A DNA stretch of 64,000 nucleotides. Origin: Hyphomicrobiales bacterium (lineage in GTDB: Bacteria > Pseudomonadota > Alphaproteobacteria > Rhizobiales > Methyloligellaceae). The stretch's first letter is position 1. Each line of letters begins with the position of its first letter. A program made the position numbers and the translations under genes. Shown one piece after another: positions 53,949 to 61,881 of this stretch. The stretch lies in the NCBI GenBank assembly GCA_021775555.1, contig JAJFHP010000001.1, positions 26,429 to 90,428 of the forward strand. Direction: 5' to 3'. The notes beneath the pieces were generated by a model. The model worked only from the letters and a program-made list of their open reading frames with translations. It was not told the origin of the DNA and searched no databases.

Positions 53949-54185
53949 ATGAGTGATATTGCAGAACGCGTTGGCAAAATTGTTGTAGAGCATCTTGGCG
54001 TTGAAGCGAGCAAGGTGTCCGAAAAAGCCAGTTTCATAGACGATCTCGGGGCAGACAGTCTTGATACCGTTGAGTTGGTTATGGCGTTCGAAGAAGAGTT
54101 TGGCTGCGAAATTCCGGATGATGCCGCGGAGACGATCTTGACCGTGGGCGACGCCGTTAAATTTCTCGAAAAGAACAGCTCTTAA
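53949..54185 (+). CDS. acpP: Acyl carrier protein
   Basis: A 78-residue ACP with the phosphopantetheine site D-S-L-D-T-V-E-L-V. It carries growing acyl chains for FabG, FabF and LpxL-type enzymes. It is preceded by a 239-base gap after fabG, so it may have its own promoter for high expression. Confidence 0.98.
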   Translation: MSDIAERVGKIVVEHLGVEASKVSEKASFIDDLGADSLDTVELVMAFEEEFGCEIPDDAAETILTVGDAVKFLEKNSS

Positions 54186-54332
54186 CGTCTGTTTCGACGG
54201 CGCCAATTCTCTATAGACACATTAAGTTAATGCTGCGGGATAGAGTGACTCTCGTCATGCTTGACAGTTTTTCTGCTGCCGCCTGACGATTTTAAAAGCG
54301 CCGATTACCCGCTCAAGACGGATCAAATAATT

Positions 54333-55598
54333 ATGCGACGTGTGGTCATCACCGGACTGGGATTGGTGTCGCCTTTGGGCTGCGGGGTCGAGGCAACCTG
54401 GTCGCGCTTGCTGGCAGGTGATAATGCCGCGCGCCGGGTGGAGTCTTTTGATGTATCCGACCTCACATGCCAGATCGCATGCGAGATTCCACGTGGAGAC
54501 GGGTCCAACGGCACCTATAACCCAACGGACTGGATGGAGCCGAAGGAACAACGCAAGGTTGATGATTTTATCATATTCGCAGTGGCTGCCGCCCAGCAGG
54601 CGCTTGATGACGCGGGCTGGCATCCTGAGAGTTACGATGACCAGGCGCGATCTGGCGTGCTCATCGGCTCTGGTATCGGCGGATTGCAGGGCATTGAGCA
54701 AACATCCCTGCTGCTGGCTGAAAAGGGTCCTCGACGCGTCAGTCCTTTCTTTATTCCAGGACGCTTGATCAACCTGGCTTCTGGCCATGTTTCCATCCGC
54801 CACGGTCTCAAGGGGCCCAACCACTCGGTCGTAACCGCCTGCTCGACAGGGGCGCATGCCGTAGGCGATGCTGCCCGGCTGATTGCGCTAGATGATGCCG
54901 ATGTGATGGTGGCGGGCGGTGCAGAGTCGCCCGTATGCCGTTTGTCTATAGCCGGATTTGCTGCGTGCCGAGCCCTTTCGACCCATTTCAACGATGAACC
55001 GCATCGTGGTTCGCGTCCTTATGATCAAGACCGCGACGGTTTTGTCATGGGGGAAGGCGCCGGCATTGTCGTGCTTGAAGAGCTGGAACATGCACAAAAA
55101 CGCGGCGCAACGATTTACGGTGAAGTCATAGGCTATGGATTGAGTGGAGATGCGTTTCATATCACCGCACCTGCAGAGTCTGGCGATGGAGCCGAACGCT
55201 GCATGAAGGCGGCAATCAAACGAGCTGGCATCGAAACATCCGATATCGACTATATTAACGCCCACGGCACCTCAACGCCCATGGGTGACGAAATTGAACT
55301 GGCGGCTGTGGAGCGTCTGTTTGGCGATGCCGCTGACAATCTTTCCATGTCTTCCACCAAATCTGCCATTGGTCATTTACTGGGAGCGGCCGGGGCCGTG
55401 GAGACTATTTTCTCGGTTCTGGCTATTCGCGACAATGTGGCGCCGCCAACGCTTAATCTTGACAATCCGTCTGTGGAGACGGCCATCGATCTGGTGCCTC
55501 ACAAGGCGCGTGAGCGGGAAATCAATACGGTGCTGAGCAATTCCTTCGGTTTTGGCGGAACCAACGCTTCGCTCATCTTCCGAAGCGTCGACTCCTAA
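54333..55598 (+). CDS. fabF: 3-oxoacyl-ACP synthase II
   Basis: A 421-residue condensing enzyme from the ATG at 54333 (M-R-R-V-V-I-T-G-L-G). The catalytic Cys is in T-A-C-S-T-G, the two histidines in N-A-H-G-T-S-T and S-A-I-G-H-L-L-G-A-A-G. It extends fatty acids. An in-frame leader to 54261 is not part of the FabF family. Confidence 0.97.
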   Translation: MRRVVITGLGLVSPLGCGVEATWSRLLAGDNAARRVESFDVSDLTCQIACEIPRGDGSNGTYNPTDWMEPKEQRKVDDFIIFAVAAAQQALDDAGWHPESYDDQARSGVLIGSGIGGLQGIEQTSLLLAEKGPRRVSPFFIPGRLINLASGHVSIRHGLKGPNHSVVTACSTGAHAVGDAARLIALDDADVMVAGGAESPVCRLSIAGFAACRALSTHFNDEPHRGSRPYDQDRDGFVMGEGAGIVVLEELEHAQKRGATIYGEVIGYGLSGDAFHITAPAESGDGAERCMKAAIKRAGIETSDIDYINAHGTSTPMGDEIELAAVERLFGDAADNLSMSSTKSAIGHLLGAAGAVETIFSVLAIRDNVAPPTLNLDNPSVETAIDLVPHKAREREINTVLSNSFGFGGTNASLIFRSVDS

Positions 55599-55696
55599 AT
55601 TTTCGCAAGCACGCCGACGGAATGCTTTTTCCAACATCCGTCCTTTCGCCATATTTGACGTGGAACTTTCCATATTGGAGAAGGTATAAATTCAAT

Positions 55697-57199
55697 ATGT
55701 CGAATCACGGTGATTTTTCGGATCAGGGACGGATCAGCGCGGCGCTCGAATCGAACGCCGCCAATGATGAACTCCATGATGGCTCAAGACCCCGCAGCCC
55801 GGCTGAAGTGCTTGAGCCTGCCCGTGCGCCAGAGCCGCCAAAGGGGCACAGACGCAAGCGCACACATCCGATATTCAAATTGATGAACGCAATGATGAGC
55901 TTGCTCGTTGTTGCCCTGCTGGGCATGGGCGGTCTGGTCTATTTCGCAAAGGACCAATTTGACAAGCAGGGACCACTTGAACATTCCACGGTGTTCGTCA
56001 TCCCCAAGGGGGAGGGCGTGAATGGGATCGCTGAACGGCTTGAGAGAGACGGCATTATCAACGACCGACGAATTTTTGTGGCCAGCGTGATTTATTTCAA
56101 GGTTCAGGAACGATTGAAAGCTGGCGAATATGAAATTCGCAAGAGTGCCAGTATGCGAGACGTTCTTGATAAACTCGTCGAAGGGCGGGCTGTGCTTCAC
56201 AAGGTAAGCATCCCCGAAGGATTGACCAGCGAGCAAATTGTGGATCGATTGAACGCCCATGGAATGCTGAAAGGCGAGATCACGGCTATTCCCGCCGAAG
56301 GTACGCTGCTACCTGATACATATAAATTTTCACGCGGCATGACGCGCAAGGACCTGCTTGAGCGGATGAAAGCAGAGCAGCGCAAATTTGTCGCGCGCCT
56401 GTGGGATAAGCGCCAGCCAAATTTACCGGTAAAAACACCGCAGGAAGCCATCATTCTGGCCTCGATCGTGGAAAAAGAAACAGGACGCGCCGATGAGCGC
56501 TCGCGGGTTGCCGGCGTCTTCGTCAATCGCCTGAAAAAGGGCATTCCACTGCAATCGGATCCGACCATCATTTACGGGATTGTTGGCGGCAAAGGCACCC
56601 TTGGCCGAGGTATTCTGAAGAGCGAACTTGAGAAGAAGACACCCTATAACACTTATAAGATCAGGGGCCTGACACCGACGCCGATTGCCAATCCGGGGCG
56701 GGCGGCTATTGAGGCGGTGCTGAATCCGGCTAAAACGAATGACCTCTATTTCGTTGCCGATGGCACCGGGGGACATGCATTCGCGCCCTCGCTGGCAAAG
56801 CACAATTCTAATGTGGCTCAATGGCGTAAGATCGAGCGTGAGCGCCGCGCAAAGGCAGAAGCAGAGGCTAAGGAGAAGGCGGAAGCCGCCGCAAAAGAAG
56901 CCGCGGGTGAGTCTGGTGTCCCGGCCCAAGGTGCACCGGTGAATGTTCCCGCGGGTCAACCCGGAACTTTGCAAATCCCTCAGGACGGCGTATTGCCGTC
57001 GCCCCTTATCTCGGGTCTTTCCTCTGAAACCGCACCAGGCGGCATCAGCGAGAGTCTCATTGAAGGGCTGAGCATCACATTTCCAAACCCAGCTGCCGGA
57101 ATTCCCGCTCCTGAAGCCGCGCCCGCGGCTGTGCCGGAGGCGGTTAATCCTGGTTCCGCTGCCTCGGTACCTCCGCCAAAGCGCAAACCCGCGCCATAG
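55697..57199 (+). CDS. mltG: Endolytic murein transglycosylase MltG
   Basis: About 500 residues from the ATG at 55697. A disordered N-terminus, one membrane helix (about 58-77), a LysM-like region and the YceG catalytic domain follow; the active-site glutamate is in A-S-I-V-E-K-E-T. Other signatures are L-x-P-D-T-Y-x-F and L-Q-S-D-P-T-I-I-Y-G. A Lys/Ala/Glu coiled tail and a Pro/Ala-rich C-terminus make it longer than the E. coli enzyme (340 residues). MltG cleaves nascent glycan strands. An upstream extension to 55622 lacks support. Confidence 0.93.
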   Translation: MSNHGDFSDQGRISAALESNAANDELHDGSRPRSPAEVLEPARAPEPPKGHRRKRTHPIFKLMNAMMSLLVVALLGMGGLVYFAKDQFDKQGPLEHSTVFVIPKGEGVNGIAERLERDGIINDRRIFVASVIYFKVQERLKAGEYEIRKSASMRDVLDKLVEGRAVLHKVSIPEGLTSEQIVDRLNAHGMLKGEITAIPAEGTLLPDTYKFSRGMTRKDLLERMKAEQRKFVARLWDKRQPNLPVKTPQEAIILASIVEKETGRADERSRVAGVFVNRLKKGIPLQSDPTIIYGIVGGKGTLGRGILKSELEKKTPYNTYKIRGLTPTPIANPGRAAIEAVLNPAKTNDLYFVADGTGGHAFAPSLAKHNSNVAQWRKIERERRAKAEAEAKEKAEAAAKEAAGESGVPAQGAPVNVPAGQPGTLQIPQDGVLPSPLISGLSSETAPGGISESLIEGLSITFPNPAAGIPAPEAAPAAVPEAVNPGSAASVPPPKRKPAP

Positions 57200-57366
57200 G
57201 GCGCAAGTGGCCGCCGCCATGTCCAGAATAAAACTCTCATACCTGGGGTCCGGCTTGTTGGCCGGGCTGACAGGACTTAAAGTCTCGCTCGAAATAACGT
57301 GAGTCGTGATGGGTGCGTTTGCGGCGGAAATTCAGTCCGGCACAAAGCGCAGGCGGGGGATGCTCA

Positions 57367-58254
57367 ATGACACTTAAGAGTATGACCGGGTTTGCCCGCA
57401 GTGATGGTCGCCACGGGATGCATTCCTGGCATTGGGAGGCCCGTGCGGTGAACGGGCGCGGCCTCGATATAAGGCTGCGACTACCCGCCGGATATGAAGC
57501 CATTGAGCAGGCTGTTCGCGACACTTGCAAGAAGCGGCTTGCACGCGGCAATTGTTCTGTAACTCTGAATGTGAAACGCGATTCTGGGGAAACAGCTGCG
57601 CGTTTGAACGAAGATATGTTCAGGCAGGTGGTTCAGGCAGCTGAAAAGGCACGCACCCTTGTCGATTCTGGTCCGCCAACATTGGACGGATTGCTGTCAA
57701 TGCGCGGCGTGATTGAGATTACCGAAACGGAAGAAGACGATGCTGAACTTAAAGCCAGGCAGGACGTTGTCCTTGTTGATTTCAACTCAGTCCTCGATAG
57801 CTTGATAGAAGCCCGGGTTTCTGAGGGTGATCATCTGTCCAGGGAGATATCCGGGCAGATTGACGAAGTGGCGGCACTGGTTGGGATTATCGAGAAATCA
57901 CCATCCAGAACGCCTGATGCGATTAATAAAAAACTTCAAGAGCAAATAAGCCAATTGCTCGGGGAAACATCGCAACTCGATGAGCAGCGCCTGCATCAGG
58001 AGGCGGTACTATTGGCTGCTAAAGCCGATGTTGAGGAAGAGCTTGCCCGTCTTAAGGCGCATGTTGCGGCGGCGCGTGATCTGCTTGAGAGCAAAGAGCC
58101 TGTTGGACGAAAATTTGATTTTCTGACCCAGGAATTTAACAGGGAAGCGAATACGATTTGCTCCAAATCGAACGCCGCCGATATTACAAAAACGGGTCTT
58201 GAGTTGAAGGCGGTTATAGACCGCATTCGCGAACAGGTTCAGAACATTGAATAA
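57367..58254 (+). CDS. YicC-family endoribonuclease
   Basis: A 295-residue protein with the N-terminal S-M-T-G-F-A-R and the following W-E-A-R-A-V-N-G-R-G-L-D-I-R-L-R-L-P, and the C-terminal DUF1732 block G-R-K-F-D-F-L-x-Q-E-F-N-R-E-A-N-T-I-C-S-K. In E. coli YicC is an endoribonuclease involved in degrading RyhB-type sRNAs. The ATG at 57367 fits the family start. It overlaps gmk by eight bases. Confidence 0.93.
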   Translation: MTLKSMTGFARSDGRHGMHSWHWEARAVNGRGLDIRLRLPAGYEAIEQAVRDTCKKRLARGNCSVTLNVKRDSGETAARLNEDMFRQVVQAAEKARTLVDSGPPTLDGLLSMRGVIEITETEEDDAELKARQDVVLVDFNSVLDSLIEARVSEGDHLSREISGQIDEVAALVGIIEKSPSRTPDAINKKLQEQISQLLGETSQLDEQRLHQEAVLLAAKADVEEELARLKAHVAAARDLLESKEPVGRKFDFLTQEFNREANTICSKSNAADITKTGLELKAVIDRIREQVQNIE

Positions 58255-58894
58255 GCAATCTCCGACCATTGACCGCCGCGGACTGATGCTGGTTCTGTCC
58301 TCGCCATCAGGCGCAGGCAAGACCACGCTTTCACGTATGCTGCTAGCTGCGGAGACTGGATTGGAAATGTCCGTGTCAGTTACAACCAGGCCCATGCGGC
58401 CGGGTGAAATAGATGGGGAAGACTATATATTTGTCAGCTCCGAAGAGTTTAACACCATGCGTGATGCTGGGGGCCTACTTGAATGGGCATTGGTGTTTGA
58501 TAATTTTTACGGCACACCGAAATCACTAGTGGAAAAGGCCCTCCGGGAAGGCCGCGATGTAATGTTCGACATAGATTGGCAGGGAGCGGAAAACCTTACC
58601 AAGACTGATCATGAGAAAGACCTGGTGACAGTTTTTATCCTCCCTCCATCAGGTGATGCTCTCGAATCGCGTCTTAAGGGGAGGGCTCAGGATACGCCTG
58701 AAGTTGTGAAGCGTCGGATGGCCGGTGCTTCAAATGAAATACAGCACTGGGATGATTACGAATATGTTGTCATCAATACTGATGTGGAAAAATCGCTTCT
58801 TGAGTTAAAGGCTATTTTGGCGGCGGAGCGGCTTAAGCGTACTCGCCGTACCGGACTCAAGAAATTTGTCCGTGGCATACAGGCTAAGCTTTAG
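58247..58894 (+). CDS. gmk: Guanylate kinase
   Basis: A 215-residue GMP kinase. P-loop S-S-P-S-G-A-G-K-T-T, then S-V-T-T-R-P-M-R-P-G-E and G-x-D-Y-x-F. The start codon appears to be TTG at 58247, inside the yicC stop region; the only in-frame ATG (58286) would remove residues before the first strand, which is less likely but possible. It converges with ksgA. Confidence 0.95.
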   Translation: MNKQSPTIDRRGLMLVLSSPSGAGKTTLSRMLLAAETGLEMSVSVTTRPMRPGEIDGEDYIFVSSEEFNTMRDAGGLLEWALVFDNFYGTPKSLVEKALREGRDVMFDIDWQGAENLTKTDHEKDLVTVFILPPSGDALESRLKGRAQDTPEVVKRRMAGASNEIQHWDDYEYVVINTDVEKSLLELKAILAAERLKRTRRTGLKKFVRGIQAKL

Positions 58895-58924
58895 CTAAGT
58901 TATGTAAGTTGTTGTAAATTAAAG

Positions 58925-59770
58925 TTATAGTTTATCCCATTCTCGAGCTAAGGAGCAAAACTGTTTGACGCTGAGCGCCTCGGCGCGGAGCGACGGGTCT
59001 ATATTGGCTTTTTCCAGTGTTATTTCAGGGTTTTGCATCAGTGTTTTCAGGCTCTGCCGGAGCATTTTGCGACGCTGGCCGAAGGCCGCTGCGACAATCT
59101 TTTGCAAGGCTGAAGTAGACCCGGCGGGTTCAGGGTTTAGCCGGGGGGTGAACTCGATCAGGGTAGACGCAACCTTGGGTGCAGGCGTAAAGGCGCGTGG
59201 TGGGAGTGTGAGCACTGATCGCGGAACAGTCCGCCACTGTGCAAGAACGGAAAGCCTGCCATAAGTCTTGTTGCCGGGCGGGGCGATGATCCGCATTGCA
59301 ACTTCCTTTTGGAACATCAGCACCATTTTGTCATACCAGGGCGGCCACCGCTCGGCACTGAGCCACAGCGCCAGCAATTGGGTTGATACACCATAGGGAA
59401 GGTTGGCGATGATGCGTGCCGGGGAGGGGGCAATGGCCGACAAGTCCAACTCCAGCGCATCGCCGTACAGAATTTCAAGACGCCCCGGACAATGTTCGGC
59501 GATCTGTTCAAGGATCGGGATGCAGCGTACATCGCGTTCCACCGCGAACACCTTCTTTGCCCCCTCAAGCAGAAGCGCCCGGGTCAGGCCACCAGGTCCC
59601 GCACCAACTTCAACCACATTGATGCCTTCAAGCGATCCTGAGGCGCGCGCTATGCGGCGTGTGAGATTTAAATCCAGTATGAAATTTTGACCCAGGCCTT
59701 TGCGTGCCGACAGGCCATGTTCGCGAATGACGTCGCTGAGAGGTGGCAATCCGTCTGGACTGCCGGTCAC
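58925..59770 (-). CDS. rsmA: 16S rRNA (adenine-1518/1519-N6) dimethyltransferase
   Basis: A 281-residue KsgA-type SAM-dependent enzyme that dimethylates two adenines near the 3' end of 16S rRNA. SAM motif [14 protein letters not shown], the N-L-P-Y catalytic motif and L-G-Q-N-F-I-L-D near the start are present. The start is GTG in a GTGA overlap with pdxA. Confidence 0.95.
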   Translation of the reverse strand: MTGSPDGLPPLSDVIREHGLSARKGLGQNFILDLNLTRRIARASGSLEGINVVEVGAGPGGLTRALLLEGAKKVFAVERDVRCIPILEQIAEHCPGRLEILYGDALELDLSAIAPSPARIIANLPYGVSTQLLALWLSAERWPPWYDKMVLMFQKEVAMRIIAPPGNKTYGRLSVLAQWRTVPRSVLTLPPRAFTPAPKVASTLIEFTPRLNPEPAGSTSALQKIVAAAFGQRRKMLRQSLKTLMQNPEITLEKANIDPSLRAEALSVKQFCSLAREWDKL

Positions 59771-60801
59771 GCTAGCGCCAGTTTGCGCGATGACAGGCTT
59801 TGCGCAAGTCGCAATGACTCAACCAGACTGCCGGGGTTGGCCTTGCCTGTTCCAGCAAGCTCATAGGCCGTCCCGTGGTCCGGGCTGGTGCGTATGATGG
59901 GCAAACCAAGCGTCACATTTACGGTCCTGTCGAACGCCAGTGTTTTCACCGGGATCAGTGCCTGATCGTGATACATGGCGATAAGAACATCATAACTTTG
60001 GCGAAGGCGCTCCTGAAAAACGGCATCGGCTGGCAAGGGACCACTGACATCCAGACCCCTTCTTTTTAGTTTTTCGATTGCGGGGGCAATTGTTTCAATT
60101 TCCTCTTGTCCAAGAGTTCCCTCTTCGCCAGCATGAGGATTGAGTCCGGTAACACCGATGCGCGGTGACGGGATTTGGAATGACTCCCGTAAATCATGAG
60201 CGGTTATCTCCACCGTTTCAATAATGCTCTGTTCAGTCAGGGCTGCAGAAACATCCTTTAGGGGGATATGAACTGTCACCGGAACCACGCGCAATCCTCC
60301 ACCTGTCAACAACATAACAGGCCGGGGTATGGTGCCCTTTTCCGCGCACAACTCGGCCAGGTATTCCGTATGACCTGGATGGGGAAACCCGGTTTCTGAC
60401 AACAGTTTTTTATTGATCGGGTTGGTGACAAGGGCAGAAGCTTTGCCTGTTCGCGTCCACGCGACGCCAATATCAATGGCTTCGAGAATAACAGCCGCGC
60501 TGGCGGCCTCTGGCATGCCTGCATCCACCTGAATTGGCAGGTGAAGCGGATACACAGGCAACGCCTCCCTGAAACACGCACATGCGTCTTGGAGGTTGCT
60601 GACCTTCTGAATGGGCACTTCTAGATCAAGTTCCCGGGCGCGCGAGGAGAAAAGCTCAGGATCTCCCAGCACTATGAAAGCAGGCAATCCCGTGGCATTG
60701 CGCTCGCACCATGCCTGGAGCGTGATATCGGGTCCAATACCCGCCGGGTCACCCATTGTGAGGGCTAGCGGTTGTGAGATGTTATTTGCAACTGTGGACA
60801 T
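59767..60801 (-). CDS. pdxA: 4-hydroxythreonine-4-phosphate dehydrogenase
   Basis: A 344-residue enzyme of vitamin B6 synthesis that oxidises 4-hydroxythreonine phosphate with [13 protein letters not shown] near the start, the zinc-binding region [13 protein letters not shown] and Y-H-D-Q are characteristic. The ATG at 60801 is preferred to GTG at 60804. It overlaps rsmA and follows surA after 42 bases. Confidence 0.94.
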   Translation of the reverse strand: MSTVANNISQPLALTMGDPAGIGPDITLQAWCERNATGLPAFIVLGDPELFSSRARELDLEVPIQKVSNLQDACACFREALPVYPLHLPIQVDAGMPEAASAAVILEAIDIGVAWTRTGKASALVTNPINKKLLSETGFPHPGHTEYLAELCAEKGTIPRPVMLLTGGGLRVVPVTVHIPLKDVSAALTEQSIIETVEITAHDLRESFQIPSPRIGVTGLNPHAGEEGTLGQEEIETIAPAIEKLKRRGLDVSGPLPADAVFQERLRQSYDVLIAMYHDQALIPVKTLAFDRTVNVTLGLPIIRTSPDHGTAYELAGTGKANPGSLVESLRLAQSLSSRKLALA

Positions 60802-60843
60802 CACTAGCCAGGCTTTTCATTCACTTCTCGGGCAATCCTAGAC

Positions 60844-61818
60844 CTAACGATGTTCCACGAAGGCATCCTGGCGCAAGTCCCTCAGATGCCGGCGAGCAAG
60901 TATATTATACTCTTGAGACACAAGTTTGGAGCGAACCTTCTGACGCTGCTTGTCATTACGGTTGACCGACCTCCGTGCGCAGACGACGTACAGCTCGATA
61001 CCAGACGAGGTAATGGTTGGTGGCGTCATCTGCCCTTCCTTGGTTGCCAGCAAAATGGCCCGCGTGGGCTGTGCAACCTGATCTGCCTTTTTGCGCCCGA
61101 CAGATTTTGCAGAGGCTTTTCGTACCGGTTTGATCACCTTGGCGATGCTACTGCATGATTTGATACGGTTCCGCAATCGCTCCGCTTCTACGAGGCGGCT
61201 TGCAATGGTTTTCTGGTCAGGACTGTCCGGTAATTCCAGACGGACTCGCTGCAAATCAAACTCCGTCGCTTCTTGCTTGTCTTTCGAAGGCTCCTCAACG
61301 GAAATCGCCTTGTCAATTTGCGACGCGTTGACGGATACCTGACTTCGGAACTTCCGCTGGACCACACGTCGCCAGGCTACCCGGGAACGAATCTGTTCCT
61401 TCATGGTTTTGATATTTACGCCAAGCTGGGCAAGGGACGTGGTCAGCTTTTCGGGTGACATTTTATTTGATGCGGCAACGCTGGTGAACACTTCTTTGAT
61501 CTGTTCATCGGTAATGATGACGCTGTTCTTGGTTGCTTCCTGGAGCTGAATACGTTCAGAAATAAGCTCCTCAATCACCTTTTTACGCAAGGCATCAGAA
61601 GCGGGTTGGCGTGTTGTGACCGACAGCAGGCGCATACGCTGGGTGACGTCATAATTGGTGATGGGCTCATCATTCACCAGCACGACTATTGACTGCTCGT
61701 TCTGTGCATGAGCAGGCAAGGTGCTGTGCAGACTAAAGTACACAAAACTGATTAAGACGAGGAACCAGACTCTGCTGCGCATATTCAATTGCATGGCGGA
61801 TCTGTGGGTTGCTGTCAT
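60844..61818 (-). CDS. surA: SurA-like periplasmic chaperone (SurA N domain, degenerate parvulin region)
   Basis: A 324-residue exported protein. A signal peptide (W-F-L-V-L-I-S-F-V-Y-F then P-A-H-A) is followed by the SurA N-terminal fold (V-V-L-V-N-D-E-P-I-T-N-Y-D-V and the helix with I-E-E-L-I-S-E-R-I-Q). The later region lacks the usual parvulin signature (no clear M-P-x-x-H-I), so it probably acts as a chaperone rather than an isomerase. Position after lptD fits the lptD-surA-pdxA-rsmA block, and SurA assists LptD folding. Start ATG codons at 61818, 61794 and 61782 are all possible. Confidence 0.85.
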   Translation of the reverse strand: MTATHRSAMQLNMRSRVWFLVLISFVYFSLHSTLPAHAQNEQSIVVLVNDEPITNYDVTQRMRLLSVTTRQPASDALRKKVIEELISERIQLQEATKNSVIITDEQIKEVFTSVAASNKMSPEKLTTSLAQLGVNIKTMKEQIRSRVAWRRVVQRKFRSQVSVNASQIDKAISVEEPSKDKQEATEFDLQRVRLELPDSPDQKTIASRLVEAERLRNRIKSCSSIAKVIKPVRKASAKSVGRKKADQVAQPTRAILLATKEGQMTPPTITSSGIELYVVCARRSVNRNDKQRQKVRSKLVSQEYNILARRHLRDLRQDAFVEHR

Positions 61819-61881
61819 TTATGTTCAGGCCGATCACGGGCCAGCGTCATTGCTTATCTGGCAAAAGCGGGCAGCCCCGTC

